Shown: positions 46,356 through 62,355, counted from the stretch's first letter. The stretch: DNA of 64,000 nucleotides from Pseudomonas serboccidentalis (GCF_028830055.1 NZ_CP101655.1:62001-126000); one strand, 5' to 3'. Made by a program: numbers and translations. The notes: a model not told the origin generated them from the sequence alone.

Positions 46356-48272
46356 ATGGGCAAAATTATCGGTATCGACCTGGGGACTACCAACTCCTGC
46401 GTCTCCGTGCTGGAAAACGGCAAAGCCAAAGTTATTGAAAACGCTGAAGGCGCGCGCACCACGCCGTCGATCATCGCTTACGCCAACGATGGCGAAATCC
46501 TGGTAGGTCAGTCGGCCAAGCGTCAGGCAGTGACCAACCCGCACAACACCCTGTACGCAGTAAAGCGTCTGATCGGTCGTCGTTTTGACGAAGAAGTTGT
46601 GCAGAAAGACATCCAGATGGTCCCTTACAAGATCGTCAAGGCTGACAACAACGACGCCTGGGTAGAAGTGAACGGCCAGAAAATGGCGCCGCCACAAATC
46701 TCGGCTGAAATTCTGAAGAAAATGAAGAAGACCGCCGAAGACTACCTCGGCGAGCCAGTGACCGAAGCGGTGATCACCGTTCCGGCCTACTTCAACGACA
46801 GCCAGCGTCAGGCGACCAAAGACGCCGGCCGCATCGCCGGTCTGGACGTTAAACGTATCATCAACGAACCAACCGCAGCTGCTCTGGCTTACGGTATGGA
46901 CAAGGCCAAGGGCGATCACACCGTGATCGTTTACGACCTGGGTGGCGGTACTTTCGACGTTTCCGTGATCGAGATCGCTGAAGTTGACGGCGAGCACCAG
47001 TTCGAAGTGTTGGCCACCAACGGTGATACCTTCCTCGGCGGTGAAGACTTCGACATTCGTCTGATCGACTACCTCGTTGACGAATTCAAGAAAGAAAGCG
47101 GCATGAACCTCAAAGGTGACCCGCTGGCCATGCAGCGCCTGAAAGAAGCCGCTGAGAAAGCCAAGATCGAGCTGTCTTCCGCTCAGTCGACCGACGTCAA
47201 CCTGCCGTACATCACTGCAGACGCTACCGGTCCTAAGCACCTGAACGTGAAGATCTCGCGTGCCAAGCTCGAAGCACTGGTTGAAGACCTGGTTCAGCGC
47301 ACCATCGAGCCTTGCCGCATCGCCATGAAAGACGCCGGTATCGACGTTGCCGCGATCAACGACGTGATCCTGGTCGGCGGTCAGACCCGTATGCCGCTGG
47401 TACAGAAGCTGGTTACTGATTTCTTCGGTAAAGAAGCTCGTAAAGACGTTAACCCGGACGAAGCGGTTGCCATGGGTGCTGCGATCCAGGGCGCTGTTCT
47501 GGCTGGTGACGTGAAAGACGTTCTGCTGCTCGACGTCAGCCCGCTGACCCTGGGTATCGAAACCATGGGTGGCGTGATGACCGCGCTGATCGAGAAAAAC
47601 ACCACGATTCCTACCAAGAAATCGCAAGTGTTCTCGACTGCCGACGACAACCAGGGCGCCGTGACCATTCACGTCCTGCAAGGTGAGCGTAAGCAAGCTG
47701 CGCAGAACAAGTCTCTGGGCAAGTTCGACCTGGCCGACATTCCACCCGCTCCACGTGGCGTGCCGCAGATCGAAGTGACCTTCGACATCGACGCCAACGG
47801 CATCCTGCATGTTGGTGCGAAAGACAAGGCGACCGGCAAGACTCAGTCGATCGTGATCAAGGCCAACTCCGGTCTGTCCGACGAAGAGATCGAGCGCATG
47901 GTGCGTGACGCCGAGGCGAATGCCGAGGAAGACCGCAAGTTCGAAGAACTGGCCGCTGCCCGTAACCAGGGTGATGCACTGGTTCACTCGACGCGCAAAA
48001 TGGTTGCTGACGCGGGCGACAAGGTCACCGCCGAAGAGAAGACCGCGATCGAAGCTGCCGTGGTTGCACTGGAAGCCGCTGTAAAAGGCGACGACAAGGC
48101 TGCCATCGAGGCCAAGGTTGAAGAGCTGTCGAAAGTTTCGGCGCCGGTTGCCCAGAAGATGTACGCCGAACAGGCTCAGCCTGCTGAAGGCGCGGCACCG
48201 CACGACGAGAAAGCTGAAAAGGCTGACGATGTTGTCGATGCCGAGTTCGAAGAAGTCAAAGACCACAAGTAA
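46356..48272 (+). CDS. dnaK: Chaperone protein DnaK (Hsp70)
   Basis: A 638-residue Hsp70. [18 protein letters not shown] is the phosphate-1 motif of the ATPase domain; [11 protein letters not shown] and [14 protein letters not shown] follow. The substrate domain starts about residue 390 with [14 protein letters not shown], and the C-terminus is acidic and ends [12 protein letters not shown] 46356 is used, not the in-frame GTG two codons earlier; GGGAGAG lies just upstream. Transcribed from a sigma-32 promoter. Confidence 0.99.
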   Translation: MGKIIGIDLGTTNSCVSVLENGKAKVIENAEGARTTPSIIAYANDGEILVGQSAKRQAVTNPHNTLYAVKRLIGRRFDEEVVQKDIQMVPYKIVKADNNDAWVEVNGQKMAPPQISAEILKKMKKTAEDYLGEPVTEAVITVPAYFNDSQRQATKDAGRIAGLDVKRIINEPTAAALAYGMDKAKGDHTVIVYDLGGGTFDVSVIEIAEVDGEHQFEVLATNGDTFLGGEDFDIRLIDYLVDEFKKESGMNLKGDPLAMQRLKEAAEKAKIELSSAQSTDVNLPYITADATGPKHLNVKISRAKLEALVEDLVQRTIEPCRIAMKDAGIDVAAINDVILVGGQTRMPLVQKLVTDFFGKEARKDVNPDEAVAMGAAIQGAVLAGDVKDVLLLDVSPLTLGIETMGGVMTALIEKNTTIPTKKSQVFSTADDNQGAVTIHVLQGERKQAAQNKSLGKFDLADIPPAPRGVPQIEVTFDIDANGILHVGAKDKATGKTQSIVIKANSGLSDEEIERMVRDAEANAEEDRKFEELAAARNQGDALVHSTRKMVADAGDKVTAEEKTAIEAAVVALEAAVKGDDKAAIEAKVEELSKVSAPVAQKMYAEQAQPAEGAAPHDEKAEKADDVVDAEFEEVKDHK

Positions 48273-48326
48273 GTTGTTGGTCGGCCGGTTGACTGCCTTG
48301 CGGCGGTGACTGGTAGGATGTCGCCG

Positions 48327-48346
48327 CGCGGGAGCTTGCTCCCGCG
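48327..48346. repeat. Palindrome in the dnaK-dnaJ gap
   Basis: CGCGGGAGC-TT-GCTCCCGCG, a perfect 9-bp inverted repeat, of the short dispersed GC-rich type seen in Pseudomonas. It stands 55 bases after dnaK in a 296-base gap and could lower read-through into dnaJ. No T-run follows. Confidence 0.6.
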
Positions 48347-48568
48347 TTGGCGTATCTGGAATACGCGAATTTTTACAGCATGCGACAAGCCTCGCGTGTT
48401 GCTGGTATGGCCGGGAATGCTCCTGCTTTTCGCGCCGCAAGTACCACAAGAAACAAAGACCAGGATCGTTGAATTGACGTGAGTTGGGTCCGGGCCTGTA
48501 TTGGGGCTCAACGAGTTTGGCCATCCTCAGGAGGGGTTTGCCGGACGTCCTCAAGAGTGCAAAGACTT

Positions 48569-49693
48569 ATGGCAAAGCGTGACTATTACGAAGTGTTGGG
48601 TGTTGAGCGTGGCTCAAGCGATGCGGACCTGAAAAAGGCTTACCGTCGTCTGGCGATGAAGCACCACCCAGACCGTAATCCCGATGACAAAGCGTCGGAA
48701 GAACTGTTCAAAGAGGCCAACGAGGCCTACGAAGTATTGTCCGACTCCAGCAAGCGCGCGGCGTACGACCAGTACGGTCATGCCGGCGTCGACCCAAGCA
48801 TGGGTGGCGGTGGCGCTGGTTTCGGCGGGCAGAATTTCTCTGACATCTTTGGTGATGTCTTCAGTGATTTCTTCGGTGGTGGTCGCGGCGGTTCTCGTGG
48901 CGGCGCCCAGCGCGGCAGCGATTTGCGCTACACCCTGGAGCTGAACCTGGAAGAAGCGGTGCGCGGTACCACCGTGAATATCCGCGTTCCGACACTGGTC
49001 AACTGCAAGCCGTGCGACGGTTCCGGTGCGAAGAAAGGCTCGTCGCCATCGACTTGCCCGACTTGCGGCGGTATCGGCCAGGTGCGCATGCAGCAAGGCT
49101 TCTTCTCGGTGCAGCAGACCTGCCCGCGCTGCCATGGCCAAGGCAAGATCATTTCCGATCCGTGCGATTCCTGCCACGGCGACGGTCGTGTCGAAGAGTA
49201 CAAGACCCTGTCGGTCAAAGTGCCGGCTGGCGTCGATACCGGCGACCGCATTCGCCTGTCTGGCGAAGGCGAGGCGGGTACGCAGGGCGGCCCGACGGGC
49301 GACCTGTATGTCGTTATCAATGTGCGCGAGCACGACATCTTCCAGCGCGATGGCAAGCATCTGTTCTGCGAAGTGCCGATCAGCTTCGTTGATGCGGCAC
49401 TCGGCGGCGAGCTGGAAATTCCGACCCTCGACGGTCGCGTCAAACTGAAAATCCCTGAAGGCACCCAGACCGGCAAGCAGTTCCGTGTACGCGGCAAAGG
49501 CGTGGCGCCGGTGCGTGGTGGTGGTGCGGGCGATCTGATGTGCCGTGTGGCGGTCGAGACCCCGGTCAACCTGAATCGTCGTCAGCGCGAACTGCTCGAG
49601 GAATTCCGCAGCTCCCTGGCGGACGACAACAGCCACTCGCCGAAAACCACCGGTTGGTTTGATGGTGTGAAGCGCTTCTTCGGCGATCTGTAA
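48569..49693 (+). CDS. dnaJ: Chaperone protein DnaJ
   Basis: A 374-residue type I DnaJ. The J-domain starts [20 protein letters not shown] and contains the HPD tripeptide (MKHHPDRNP). A glycine/phenylalanine-rich linker ([18 protein letters not shown]) and four CxxCxGxG zinc-binding repeats follow ([32 protein letters not shown]), then the C-terminal substrate domain. ATG 48569 is the family start; it replaces a GTG 30 codons upstream. dapB follows after nine bases. Confidence 0.98.
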   Translation: MAKRDYYEVLGVERGSSDADLKKAYRRLAMKHHPDRNPDDKASEELFKEANEAYEVLSDSSKRAAYDQYGHAGVDPSMGGGGAGFGGQNFSDIFGDVFSDFFGGGRGGSRGGAQRGSDLRYTLELNLEEAVRGTTVNIRVPTLVNCKPCDGSGAKKGSSPSTCPTCGGIGQVRMQQGFFSVQQTCPRCHGQGKIISDPCDSCHGDGRVEEYKTLSVKVPAGVDTGDRIRLSGEGEAGTQGGPTGDLYVVINVREHDIFQRDGKHLFCEVPISFVDAALGGELEIPTLDGRVKLKIPEGTQTGKQFRVRGKGVAPVRGGGAGDLMCRVAVETPVNLNRRQRELLEEFRSSLADDNSHSPKTTGWFDGVKRFFGDL

Positions 49694-50509
<816 letters not shown>

Positions 50510-50523
50510 TTTGACGGTTTTAC

Positions 50524-50555
50524 CCAGCGAAAACGCCCTGTTTGCGCTGGTTTTT
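50524..50555 (+). terminator. dapB terminator
   Basis: CCAGCG and CGCTGG arms, extended by AAAAC/GTTTG with one mismatch, followed by five T. It is 15 bases after the dapB stop. Confidence 0.75.
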
Positions 50556-50684
50556 CTCTGCCGCACGACGCCCTGTCGCATTCTCCGTCCTTTAAGGCTC
50601 TTTAGCGGTGGACCAAAAAAGCCTTTTTCTGTAAGCTACAGCTTTAGTGTGTCCACTAAAAGCGCGCAGAATAATTCAGTGAAG

Positions 50685-50722
50685 AAGCGGGGTGACGTGT
50701 CCATACGTCACTCCGCTTTTTT
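50685..50722 (+). promoter_or_regulatory. Terminator-like hairpin in the carA leader (candidate attenuator)
   Basis: A 14-bp stem (AAGCGGGGTGACGT, loop GTCCAT, then ACGTCACTCCGCTT) running into six T, just 45 bases before the carA start codon. There is no gene between it and the dapB terminator, so it lies in the carA 5' leader. Pseudomonas carA is known to be controlled by pyrimidines and arginine through its leader and ArgR; a stop hairpin in this position fits transcription attenuation. An in-frame GTG-started frame of 40 codons (50649-50771) runs through it and ends inside the carA start. Confidence 0.7.
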
Positions 50723-50767
50723 ACAACCTGCGATTGCCCTTTCATGCGTTATTTACGGGAGGTCTTC

Positions 50768-51904
50768 TTGACTAAGCCAGCCATACTCGCCCTTGCTGAT
50801 GGCAGCATTTTTCGCGGCGAAGCCATTGGAGCCGACGGTCAAACCGTTGGTGAGGTGGTGTTCAACACCGCAATGACCGGCTATCAGGAAATCCTTACCG
50901 ATCCTTCCTACGCCCAACAGATTGTTACCCTGACTTACCCGCACATCGGCAACACCGGCACCACGCCGGAAGACGCCGAGTCCGACCGCGTCTGGTCCGC
51001 TGGCCTGGTCATCCGTGACCTGCCGCTGGTAGCGAGCAACTGGCGTAACACGATGTCTCTGTCCGACTACCTGAAAGCCAACAACGTTGTGGCGATCGCT
51101 GGTATCGACACCCGCCGCCTGACGCGCATCCTGCGTGAAAAAGGCGCACAGAACGGCTGCATCATGGCCGGCGACAACATCTCCGAAGAAGCGGCAATCG
51201 CCGCGGCGCAAGGCTTCCCGGGCCTGAAAGGCATGGATCTGGCGAAAGTCGTCAGCACCAAGAAGCCGTACGAATGGCGCTCCACTGTCTGGGACCTGAA
51301 GACCGACAGCCACGCGACCATCGAAGCCTCCGAGCTGCCATACCACGTGGTTGCCTACGACTACGGCGTCAAGCTGAACATCCTGCGCATGCTGGTCGAG
51401 CGCGGCTGCCGCGTCACCGTGGTACCGGCGCAAACCCCGGCTGCCGACGTGCTGGCGCTCAAGCCGGACGGCGTGTTCCTGTCCAACGGTCCTGGTGACC
51501 CGGAGCCATGCGACTACGCGATCAAGGCGATCAAGGAAGTGCTGGAAACCGAGATTCCGGTATTCGGCATCTGCCTCGGTCACCAGCTGCTGGCCCTGGC
51601 CTCCGGCGCCAAGACCCTGAAAATGGGCCACGGCCACCACGGTGCCAACCACCCGGTGCAGGACCTGGACACTGGCGTCGTGATGATCACCAGCCAGAAC
51701 CACGGTTTCGCGGTTGACGAAGCGACCCTGCCGGCCAACGTGCGTGCGATCCACAAATCGCTGTTCGACGGTACCCTGCAAGGCATCGAACGCACCGACA
51801 AGAGCGCGTTCAGCTTCCAGGGTCACCCTGAAGCGAGCCCGGGCCCGAACGATGTGGCTCCACTGTTCGACCGCTTCATCAACGAGATGGCCAAGCGACG
51901 CTAA
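50768..51904 (+). CDS. carA: Carbamoyl-phosphate synthase small subunit
   Basis: A 378-residue glutamine amidotransferase subunit that supplies ammonia to CarB for pyrimidine and arginine synthesis. The start is the TTG at 50768, with GGGAGG five bases upstream and the family start [15 protein letters not shown]; an in-frame ATG at 50744 would add eight atypical residues. The amidotransferase nucleophile is in [13 protein letters not shown], and GHPEASPGP is the C-terminal catalytic histidine block. carB follows after about 125 bases. Confidence 0.97.
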   Translation: MTKPAILALADGSIFRGEAIGADGQTVGEVVFNTAMTGYQEILTDPSYAQQIVTLTYPHIGNTGTTPEDAESDRVWSAGLVIRDLPLVASNWRNTMSLSDYLKANNVVAIAGIDTRRLTRILREKGAQNGCIMAGDNISEEAAIAAAQGFPGLKGMDLAKVVSTKKPYEWRSTVWDLKTDSHATIEASELPYHVVAYDYGVKLNILRMLVERGCRVTVVPAQTPAADVLALKPDGVFLSNGPGDPEPCDYAIKAIKEVLETEIPVFGICLGHQLLALASGAKTLKMGHGHHGANHPVQDLDTGVVMITSQNHGFAVDEATLPANVRAIHKSLFDGTLQGIERTDKSAFSFQGHPEASPGPNDVAPLFDRFINEMAKRR

Positions 51905-52030
51905 GCGTTCGCCTTGAGACTGTAGCGAGAAGCCCTCGAGGGCGGCCCCGACACCGGTGGCGCCCCTCAGGGCTTCAGAAATCGATCAAGACGGCTTGCC
52001 GACTGACCTGCGGATTTGAGTGACAAACCC

Positions 52031-55248
<3,218 letters not shown>

Positions 55249-55252
<4 letters not shown>

Positions 55253-55725
55253 TCAAATACCCAATGACCGTCCAGGGCGCGAAAGCCCTGGAAGAAGAAC
55301 ACGCTCATCTGACCAAGGTCGTTCGTCCGAAGCTCAGCCAGGACATCGGTACGGCTCGCGAGTTGGGTGACCTGAAGGAAAACGCCGAATACCATGCCGC
55401 CCGCGAACAGCAAGGCATGGTTGAAGCACGGATCCGCGACATCGAAGGCCGGATCCAGAATCAGGTCATCATCGACGTCACGACCATTGCGCACACCGGC
55501 AAGGTGATCTTCGGTACTACCGTCGAAATCGCCAACGTCGAGACGGATGAGAGCGTCACTTACCACATCGTGGGTGAGGATGAGGCTGACTTCAAACTCG
55601 GCAAGATTTCGGTTGGCTCGCCTCTGGCCCGTGCCTTGATCGGCAAGGAAGAGGGCGATGTAGTCGCCGTGAAAACGCCAAGCGGCGTTATCGAGTATGA
55701 GATTGTCGAAGTCCGTCACATCTGA
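55249..55725 (+). CDS. greA: Transcription elongation factor GreA
   Basis: A 158-residue GreA, which rescues backtracked RNA polymerase. The N-terminal coiled coil has [42 protein letters not shown]; the tip acidic residues ([10 protein letters not shown]) that act at the polymerase active site are present. The FKBP-like C-terminal domain follows. It is translationally coupled to carB. Confidence 0.97.
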
Positions 55726-55753
55726 AGGCAGGCGCCCGCTACATGCGGGCGCC

Positions 55754-56158
55754 ATGCTTTGGCAGCTGGCCCAGATGCTGTGGGTCGGCGGCTTCTGGTT
55801 GATTCATCTCGGTTTGCGAGCGGTACTGGGCAAGATTGGCCTGGCACCGTTGCTGATCGATGAAGTTACCGATGCGTTTGCAGTGCCGGTGGTGAGTTTT
55901 GCCGCCGCGTGCGTGATTTTTCAGGCTTTGGTGTTGGTACAGGCCGAGGGCCTTGTCAGTCTATGGCGGGATTTTCGCGGGCAGGTATTGCTGATGGCGT
56001 TGTATGCGTGTGCGATGTTTGTCGCAGTGCGTGTCGGCTGGCCGGAAGCGCAGCGCTGGCAGGAATTCAGTTTTCTGGTGTTGGGTTTTTCCGGTCTGGT
56101 GCTGGTGTTGCAGCCGGTGCCGGGATGGAGTGGCAGGGTGCGCGCAGCACACCCTTGA
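55754..56158 (+). CDS. DUF4149 membrane protein
   Basis: A 134-residue protein with four transmembrane segments. MLWQLAQMLWVGGFWLIHLGL begins the first; SFAAACVIFQALVLVQA, VLLMALYACAMFVAV and FLVLGFSGLVLVLQPVPGW are the others. The pattern is that of DUF4149/TMEM205-type proteins, whose function is unknown. It follows greA by 28 bases. The start at 55754 has no strong ribosome site; read-through coupling with greA is likely. Confidence 0.75.
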   Translation: MLWQLAQMLWVGGFWLIHLGLRAVLGKIGLAPLLIDEVTDAFAVPVVSFAAACVIFQALVLVQAEGLVSLWRDFRGQVLLMALYACAMFVAVRVGWPEAQRWQEFSFLVLGFSGLVLVLQPVPGWSGRVRAAHP

Positions 56159-56167
56159 CCCTTTTCA

Positions 56168-56476
56168 TCACTTGAAGCGATGAACGTTCGACAGCTGCTT
56201 GTTGACGCTGAAGTTCTTGCGGTAAACCAGTGCCATCTTGCCGATGACCTGAACCAGGTCCGCCTTGCCGACCTTGCACAGTTCTGCAATGTGCGCCAGA
56301 CGCGACTCGCGATCGAGAATATTGAGCTTGATCTTGATCAGCTCGTGATCCGCCAATGCGCGTTCGAGTTCGGCTAAGACACCTTCAGTCAAACCGTTGT
56401 CAGCCACCGTCAAAACCGGTTTCAGGTGGTGGCCAATGGATTTGTACTGTTTCTTCTGCTCTGGAGTGAGCGGCAT
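56168..56476 (-). CDS. yhbY: RNA-binding protein YhbY (CRS1-YhbY/CRM domain)
   Basis: A 102-residue single CRM-domain protein associated with the 50S precursor. MPLTPEQKKQYKSIGHHLKPVLTVADNGLTEGVLAELERALADHELIKIKLNI carries the conserved GxxxG-like loop and basic face. It is divergent from rlmE, a usual arrangement; the intervening 101 bases hold both promoters. Confidence 0.95.
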   Translation of the reverse strand: MPLTPEQKKQYKSIGHHLKPVLTVADNGLTEGVLAELERALADHELIKIKLNILDRESRLAHIAELCKVGKADLVQVIGKMALVYRKNFSVNKQLSNVHRFK

Positions 56477-56577
56477 AATCTGACCCTTTCGTCTGGATTC
56501 TGTAAAATGGCGGCCATTTTACCCGAGGGTTCGTGGATCCGCCCAATTAATCACGACCCTAATCATCGAGGTGCCCA

Positions 56578-57207
56578 ATGGCGCGTTCCAAGACAAGCCT
56601 TGGTTGGCTGAAAAGACATGTCAACGATCCTTATGTGAAGCAGGCGCAGAAGGATGGCTACCGCTCGCGTGCGAGTTACAAGCTTCTGGAGATCCAGGAG
56701 AAATACAAGCTGATCCGTTCCGGCATGAGCGTTGTCGACCTGGGCGCGGCGCCCGGCGGCTGGTCGCAGGTCACTAGCCGGTTGATCGGTGGTCAGGGAC
56801 GTCTGATCGCCTCGGACATCCTGGAGATGGACAGCATTCCGGACGTGACTTTCATCCAGGGTGACTTTACCGAGGACGAAGTGCTCGCACGGATCCTTGA
56901 AGCCGTGGGTAATTCGCAGGTGGACCTTGTGATTTCCGATATGGCCCCCAATATGAGTGGTACGCCTGAAGTGGACATGCCCAAAGCCATGTTTCTTTGC
57001 GAGCTGGCGCTTGATCTGGCGGAACGGATACTCAAGCCGGGCGGTAATTTCGTGATCAAGATTTTTCAGGGCGAAGGGTTTGATGTTTACCTGAAGGATG
57101 CTCGTCGGAAATTCGACAAGATCCAGATGATCAAGCCAGACTCTTCCCGCGGCAGTTCCCGCGAGCAATACATGCTGGCTTGGGGTTACCGCGGGCGTAG
57201 TGAGTAA
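56578..57207 (+). CDS. rlmE: 23S rRNA (uridine-2'-O-)-methyltransferase
   Basis: A 209-residue FtsJ/RrmJ enzyme that methylates U2552 of 23S rRNA. It has [32 protein letters not shown] (SAM-binding motif I), [13 protein letters not shown] (catalytic Asp region) and the K-D-K-E tetrad members in [15 protein letters not shown]. It is heat-inducible in E. coli. ftsH lies next, as in many gammaproteobacteria. Confidence 0.97.
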   Translation: MARSKTSLGWLKRHVNDPYVKQAQKDGYRSRASYKLLEIQEKYKLIRSGMSVVDLGAAPGGWSQVTSRLIGGQGRLIASDILEMDSIPDVTFIQGDFTEDEVLARILEAVGNSQVDLVISDMAPNMSGTPEVDMPKAMFLCELALDLAERILKPGGNFVIKIFQGEGFDVYLKDARRKFDKIQMIKPDSSRGSSREQYMLAWGYRGRSE

Positions 57208-57400
57208 AACGAGGTTTTTTCGCGGGGTGATAGGTTTTTCGTATTTCGCCCCGTGTGCATAAGCGAATATTGTGTAGAAAGTGTTTCACAAAGGGTTACA
57301 GACGGCGCCTGCCAGAGTTGTAGGTAATGTAGTAAGTTAGGCCGGTGAATATCATGCGAAGCGCGCGCCAGTAGCGGAGCTTGCTTCAGAGGGTAGTTAA

Positions 57401-59320
57401 TTGAACGATATGGCAAAGAATCTGATCCTGTGGTTGATCATCGCGGCAGTCCTCGTGACGGTGATGAACAACTTCTCCAGCCCTAACGAGCCGCAGACCC
57501 TCAACTATTCCGACTTCATCCAGCAGGTCAAGGATGGCAAGGTCGAGCGCGTAGCTGTTGACGGCTATGTGATTACCGGCAAGCGCAATGATGGCGACAG
57601 CTTCAAGACCATTCGTCCGGCGATCCAGGACAACGGCCTGATCGGCGATCTGGTCGACAATCACGTTGTGGTCGAAGGCAAGCAGCCTGAACAGCAAAGC
57701 ATCTGGACCCAGCTCCTGGTGGCCAGCTTCCCGATTCTGGTGATCATCGCGGTGTTCATGTTCTTCATGCGCCAGATGCAGGGCGGTGCCGGCGGCAAGG
57801 GCGGGCCGATGAGCTTCGGCAAGAGCAAGGCGCGCCTGCTCTCCGAAGATCAGGTGAAAACTACGCTGGCTGACGTTGCAGGTTGCGACGAAGCCAAGGA
57901 AGAAGTCGGCGAACTCGTTGAGTTCCTGCGTGATCCGGGCAAGTTCCAGCGCCTGGGTGGTCGTATTCCTCGCGGCGTGCTGATGGTCGGCCCTCCGGGT
58001 ACCGGTAAAACCTTGCTGGCCAAGGCTATTGCCGGCGAAGCCAAAGTGCCGTTCTTCACCATTTCCGGTTCCGACTTTGTCGAAATGTTCGTGGGTGTTG
58101 GCGCAAGCCGTGTTCGCGACATGTTCGAGCAGGCCAAGAAGCACGCGCCGTGCATCATCTTCATCGACGAAATCGACGCCGTTGGTCGCCACCGTGGCGC
58201 CGGCATGGGTGGTGGTCACGACGAACGTGAGCAGACTCTCAACCAGTTGCTGGTAGAGATGGACGGCTTCGAAATGAATGACGGCATCATCGTGATCGCT
58301 GCCACCAACCGTCCTGACGTACTCGACCCTGCGCTGCTGCGTCCGGGCCGTTTCGACCGTCAGGTGGTGGTTGGCTTGCCAGACATCCGTGGTCGCGAAC
58401 AGATCCTCAAGGTTCACATGCGCAAAGTGCCAATGGGCGACGACGTTGCTCCGGCAGTGATCGCACGGGGTACTCCGGGCTTCTCCGGTGCTGACCTGGC
58501 CAACCTGGTCAACGAAGCGTCGCTGTTCGCTGCACGCAGCGGCAAGCGCATCGTTGAAATGAAAGAATTCGAGCTGGCCAAAGACAAGATCATGATGGGC
58601 GCCGAGCGCAAATCCATGGTCATGTCCGAGAAAGAGAAGCAGAACACCGCTTATCACGAGGCCGGTCACGCCATCGTTGGTCGCGTAGTGCCTGAGCATG
58701 ATCCTGTGTACAAGGTCTCGATCATTCCACGCGGTCGTGCGCTGGGTGTGACGATGTTCCTGCCCGAAGAAGATCGCTACAGCCTGTCCAAGCGTGCGCT
58801 GATCAGTCAGATCTGCTCGCTGTACGGCGGCCGCATTGCTGAGGAAATGACCCTTGGTTTCGACGGTGTCACCACCGGCGCTTCCAACGACATCATGCGT
58901 GCCAGCCAGATTGCACGGAACATGGTGACCAAGTGGGGCCTGTCGGAAAAACTCGGTCCGCTGATGTACGCCGAAGAAGAGGGTGAAGTGTTTCTCGGTC
59001 GCGGCGGTGGCGGTCAGAGTGCAAGCTTCTCCGGTGAGACGGCCAAGCTGATCGACTCCGAAGTGCGCAGCATCATCGATCAGTGCTACGGCACGGCCAA
59101 GCAGATCCTCACGGACAACCGTGACAAGCTCGATGCCATGGCTGATGCATTGATGAAGTACGAAACGATCGATGCCGAGCAGATCGACGACATCATGGCG
59201 GGTCGCACTCCTCGCGAGCCGCGCGACTGGACGGGTGGTACTGGCACCGGTACGCCGCCTCCAGTGGTCCAGGATGAGCGTCCGGAAACACCGATTGGCG
59301 GCCCGGCTGCTGACGTTTAA
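57401..59320 (+). CDS. ftsH: ATP-dependent zinc metalloprotease FtsH
   Basis: A 639-residue membrane AAA protease. Two transmembrane segments (about 7-23 and 104-123) enclose a short periplasmic part. Walker A is GPPGTGKT (197-204), Walker B is IIFIDEID, and the zinc site is HEAGH (419-423). It degrades sigma-32, LpxC and faulty membrane proteins. The TTG at 57401 has GAGGG seven bases before it; an ATG three codons later (57410) is a possible alternative. folP follows after eight bases. Confidence 0.97.
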   Translation: MNDMAKNLILWLIIAAVLVTVMNNFSSPNEPQTLNYSDFIQQVKDGKVERVAVDGYVITGKRNDGDSFKTIRPAIQDNGLIGDLVDNHVVVEGKQPEQQSIWTQLLVASFPILVIIAVFMFFMRQMQGGAGGKGGPMSFGKSKARLLSEDQVKTTLADVAGCDEAKEEVGELVEFLRDPGKFQRLGGRIPRGVLMVGPPGTGKTLLAKAIAGEAKVPFFTISGSDFVEMFVGVGASRVRDMFEQAKKHAPCIIFIDEIDAVGRHRGAGMGGGHDEREQTLNQLLVEMDGFEMNDGIIVIAATNRPDVLDPALLRPGRFDRQVVVGLPDIRGREQILKVHMRKVPMGDDVAPAVIARGTPGFSGADLANLVNEASLFAARSGKRIVEMKEFELAKDKIMMGAERKSMVMSEKEKQNTAYHEAGHAIVGRVVPEHDPVYKVSIIPRGRALGVTMFLPEEDRYSLSKRALISQICSLYGGRIAEEMTLGFDGVTTGASNDIMRASQIARNMVTKWGLSEKLGPLMYAEEEGEVFLGRGGGGQSASFSGETAKLIDSEVRSIIDQCYGTAKQILTDNRDKLDAMADALMKYETIDAEQIDDIMAGRTPREPRDWTGGTGTGTPPPVVQDERPETPIGGPAADV

Positions 59321-59328
59321 GGTTTGAA

Positions 59329-60180
59329 ATGACTTCTGTACAGTCCCTGACCCGGTTGCCTTGCGGCAACCGGGTTCTTGATTTGGCCCGGACGCATGTC
59401 ATGGGCATTCTCAATGTCACTCCTGATTCCTTCTCCGATGGTGGCCGTTACAGCCAGCTTGACGTGGCCTTGCGTCACGCCGAAGCCATGGTAGCCGCTG
59501 GTGCGACACTGATCGACGTCGGTGGAGAGTCGACCCGGCCTGGCGCTCGTGCGGTTTCGCCGCTGGAAGAGCTGGAGCGTGTAGCGCCGATCGTGGAGCT
59601 GATCAATCGCGAGCTGGATGTGATTATCTCGGTCGACACGTCGACACCTGCCGTGATGCGCGAAACTGCGCGCCTCGGTGCCGGCTTGATCAATGACGTG
59701 CGTTCGCTGCGCCGTGATGGTGCACTGGATGCCGCCGCGGCGACCGGCCTGCCGGTCTGTCTGATGCATATGCTCGGCGAGCCGGGTGATATGCAGGATA
59801 ATCCGCACTACCAGGACGTGACTCGGGAAGTGGGTGAGTTTCTCGCTGGGCGCATGAAGCAGTGCGCGCAAGCGGGCATTCGTGCCGAGCGAATCATTCT
59901 CGATCCCGGTTTTGGCTTCGCCAAAACGTTGCAGCACAATCTAAGCTTGTTCAAGCATATGGAAGCCCTGCATGCGTTGGGGCGTCCGCTTCTGGTTGGT
60001 GTGTCCCGCAAAAGTATGATCGGCCTGGCGCTGAATCGTCCTGTGGGCGAGCGTCTGCATGGTGGTCTGGCACTGGCGGCACTGGCAGCGGTGAAAGGAG
60101 CGCGTATATTGCGCGTCCATGATGTGGCGGAAACGGTAGACGTGGTGCGCATGCTGGCGGCCGTGGAATCAGCCGAATAA
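59329..60180 (+). CDS. folP: Dihydropteroate synthase
   Basis: A 283-residue TIM-barrel enzyme joining p-aminobenzoate to the pterin in folate synthesis. [15 protein letters not shown] and [13 protein letters not shown] are the two pterin- and pABA-loop signatures; [14 protein letters not shown] ISVDTS and [10 protein letters not shown] follow. It sits between ftsH and glmM in the widespread ftsH-folP-glmM order. Confidence 0.97.
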   Translation: MTSVQSLTRLPCGNRVLDLARTHVMGILNVTPDSFSDGGRYSQLDVALRHAEAMVAAGATLIDVGGESTRPGARAVSPLEELERVAPIVELINRELDVIISVDTSTPAVMRETARLGAGLINDVRSLRRDGALDAAAATGLPVCLMHMLGEPGDMQDNPHYQDVTREVGEFLAGRMKQCAQAGIRAERIILDPGFGFAKTLQHNLSLFKHMEALHALGRPLLVGVSRKSMIGLALNRPVGERLHGGLALAALAAVKGARILRVHDVAETVDVVRMLAAVESAE

Positions 60181-60196
60181 GAATGATGGAGCACTT

Positions 60197-61534
60197 ATGA
60201 GCAAGAAATACTTTGGTACTGACGGCATTCGTGGTCGTGTCGGTGAATACCCGATTACCCCGGACTTCATGCTCAAGCTCGGCTGGGCGGCTGGAATGGC
60301 CTTTCGCAAAATGGGCGCCTGCAAGGTGCTGGTCGGCAAGGACACGCGCATCTCTGGCTACATGTTTGAATCGGCGCTTGAAGCTGGTCTGACGTCGGCG
60401 GGTGCCGATGTCATGCTGCTCGGCCCGATGCCGACACCGGCCATTGCCTATCTGTCGCGTACTTTTCAGGCCGAGGCCGGGATCGTGATCAGCGCTTCGC
60501 ACAACCCGCACGACGATAACGGCATCAAGTTTTTCTCCGGCAAGGGCACCAAGTTGCCTGATGAGCTGGAGCTGATGATCGAAGAGTTGCTCGATATGCC
60601 GATGACCGTTGTGGAGTCGAGCAAGATCGGCAAAGTGTCGCGAATCAACGATGCGTCCGGTCGCTACATCGAATTCTGCAAAAGCAGTGTGCCAACCAGT
60701 ACCAGTTTCTCCGGCCTGAAGATCGTTATCGACTGCGCGCACGGTGCGACCTACAAGGTAGCTCCGAGTGTCTTCCGCGAGTTGGGTGCTGAAGTGGTCG
60801 TTTTGTCAGCTCAGCCCAATGGGCTGAACATCAATGACAACTGCGGTTCGACCCATATGGGCCAATTGCAGGCCGCCGTTCTGGCCGAGCACGCTGATCT
60901 GGGTATCGCCTTTGATGGTGACGGTGATCGGGTGCTGATGGTTGATCACACGGGAGCTGTCGTCGATGGCGATGAGTTGTTGTTCATCATTGCGCGCGAT
61001 CTTCACGAGCGCGGCAAATTGCAGGGCGGTGTCGTCGGAACGCTGATGAGCAACCTGGGGCTTGAGTTGGCGCTTGCTGAACTCTCGATTCCATTCATTC
61101 GCGCCAATGTGGGCGACCGTTACGTGATTGCCGAGCTGCTTGAGCGTGACTGGCTGGTGGGTGGTGAGAACTCCGGGCATATCGTCTGCTTCAATCACAC
61201 CACCACCGGCGATGCGATCATTGCTGCATTGCAGGTGTTGATGGCGCTTAAAACCCGTAATGAAGGGTTGGCACAAACACGTCAGGCGCTGCGCAAATGC
61301 CCTCAGGTACTGATCAATGTGCGTTTCGGTGGTGGTGAAAGCCCGCTTGAGCATCCGGCTGTCAAGGAAGCCAGTGCGCGTGTAACCCAGGCCATGGCGG
61401 GTCGTGGCCGGGTGCTTTTGCGCAAGTCCGGTACTGAGCCGCTGGTGCGTGTGATGGTCGAGGGTGAGGATGAAACTCAGGTTCGCACCTACGCCGAAGA
61501 ACTGGCAAAACTGGTAACTGAAGTTTCTGCCTGA
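60197..61534 (+). CDS. glmM: Phosphoglucosamine mutase
   Basis: A 445-residue enzyme that makes glucosamine-1-phosphate for peptidoglycan and LPS. The start is [24 protein letters not shown]. The phosphoserine loop is [16 protein letters not shown] (active Ser about 102), the metal loop is FDGDGDRVL, and [15 protein letters not shown] is the C-terminal phosphate-binding site. Confidence 0.98.
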   Translation: MSKKYFGTDGIRGRVGEYPITPDFMLKLGWAAGMAFRKMGACKVLVGKDTRISGYMFESALEAGLTSAGADVMLLGPMPTPAIAYLSRTFQAEAGIVISASHNPHDDNGIKFFSGKGTKLPDELELMIEELLDMPMTVVESSKIGKVSRINDASGRYIEFCKSSVPTSTSFSGLKIVIDCAHGATYKVAPSVFRELGAEVVVLSAQPNGLNINDNCGSTHMGQLQAAVLAEHADLGIAFDGDGDRVLMVDHTGAVVDGDELLFIIARDLHERGKLQGGVVGTLMSNLGLELALAELSIPFIRANVGDRYVIAELLERDWLVGGENSGHIVCFNHTTTGDAIIAALQVLMALKTRNEGLAQTRQALRKCPQVLINVRFGGGESPLEHPAVKEASARVTQAMAGRGRVLLRKSGTEPLVRVMVEGEDETQVRTYAEELAKLVTEVSA

Positions 61535-61599
61535 TTCGGCTTGCCAGCCATGATTGTGTTGGGTAACATCTGCGCCCACTTTGACCGACGAGGTACAGC

Positions 61600-62355
61600 A
61601 TGCGTCGCCCTATGGTAGCTGGTAACTGGAAGATGCACGGTACCCGCGCCAGCGTCGCTGAGCTGATCAACGGCCTTCGTCATCTGGCCTTGCCAAGCGG
61701 TGTTGATGTCGCGGTATTCCCGCCTTGCTTGCATATCAATCAAGTGATTGATGGCTTGAAAGGCAAGTCGATTTCGGTCGGCGCGCAGAACTCTGCGGTG
61801 GAATCCATGCAAGGTGCGTTGACCGGTGAGATTGCGCCGAGTCAGTTGGTGGATGCAGGTTGTTCCCTGGTGCTTGTCGGGCACTCCGAACGCCGTCAGA
61901 TAATGGGCGAGCGAGACGGGATGCTGAATCGCAAGTTCGCAGCGGCACAGGCATGTGGCTTGATTCCGGTGTTGTGTGTAGGGGAAACCCTCGAGCAGCG
62001 CGAAGCCGGAAAAACTCTTGAGGTTGTCGGGCGTCAGCTGGGCAGCATCATCGAGGAGCTGGGTGTTGGTGCCTTTGCCAAGGCAGTCATTGCTTACGAG
62101 CCTGTCTGGGCCATCGGTACCGGACTGACTGCAACGCCGCAACAGGCTCAGGATGTGCATAAAGCCATTCGCGAGCAGTTGGCGGCAGAGAATTCTGAAG
62201 TCGCACGAGGTGTGCGGCTTCTATACGGCGGCAGCGTGAAGGCGGCCAATGCGGTCGAACTGTTCGGCATGCCGGATATCGATGGGGGGCTCATTGGTGG
62301 AGCTTCCCTGAATGCAGATGAGTTCGGTGCGATTTGTCGCGCCGCGGGAAACTGA
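61600..62355 (+). CDS. tpiA: Triosephosphate isomerase
   Basis: A 251-residue TIM-barrel enzyme of glycolysis and gluconeogenesis. [15 protein letters not shown] has the catalytic Lys; [11 protein letters not shown] has the His; [11 protein letters not shown] has the catalytic Glu and flexible loop; [10 protein letters not shown] is the phosphate-binding end. secG begins five bases after its stop. Confidence 0.98.
   Translation: MRRPMVAGNWKMHGTRASVAELINGLRHLALPSGVDVAVFPPCLHINQVIDGLKGKSISVGAQNSAVESMQGALTGEIAPSQLVDAGCSLVLVGHSERRQIMGERDGMLNRKFAAAQACGLIPVLCVGETLEQREAGKTLEVVGRQLGSIIEELGVGAFAKAVIAYEPVWAIGTGLTATPQQAQDVHKAIREQLAAENSEVARGVRLLYGGSVKAANAVELFGMPDIDGGLIGGASLNADEFGAICRAAGN

Noticed and set aside
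46290..48554. Open frame of about 750 codons antisense to dnaK
   Set aside because: Same cause; dnaK on the plus strand is complete and conserved.
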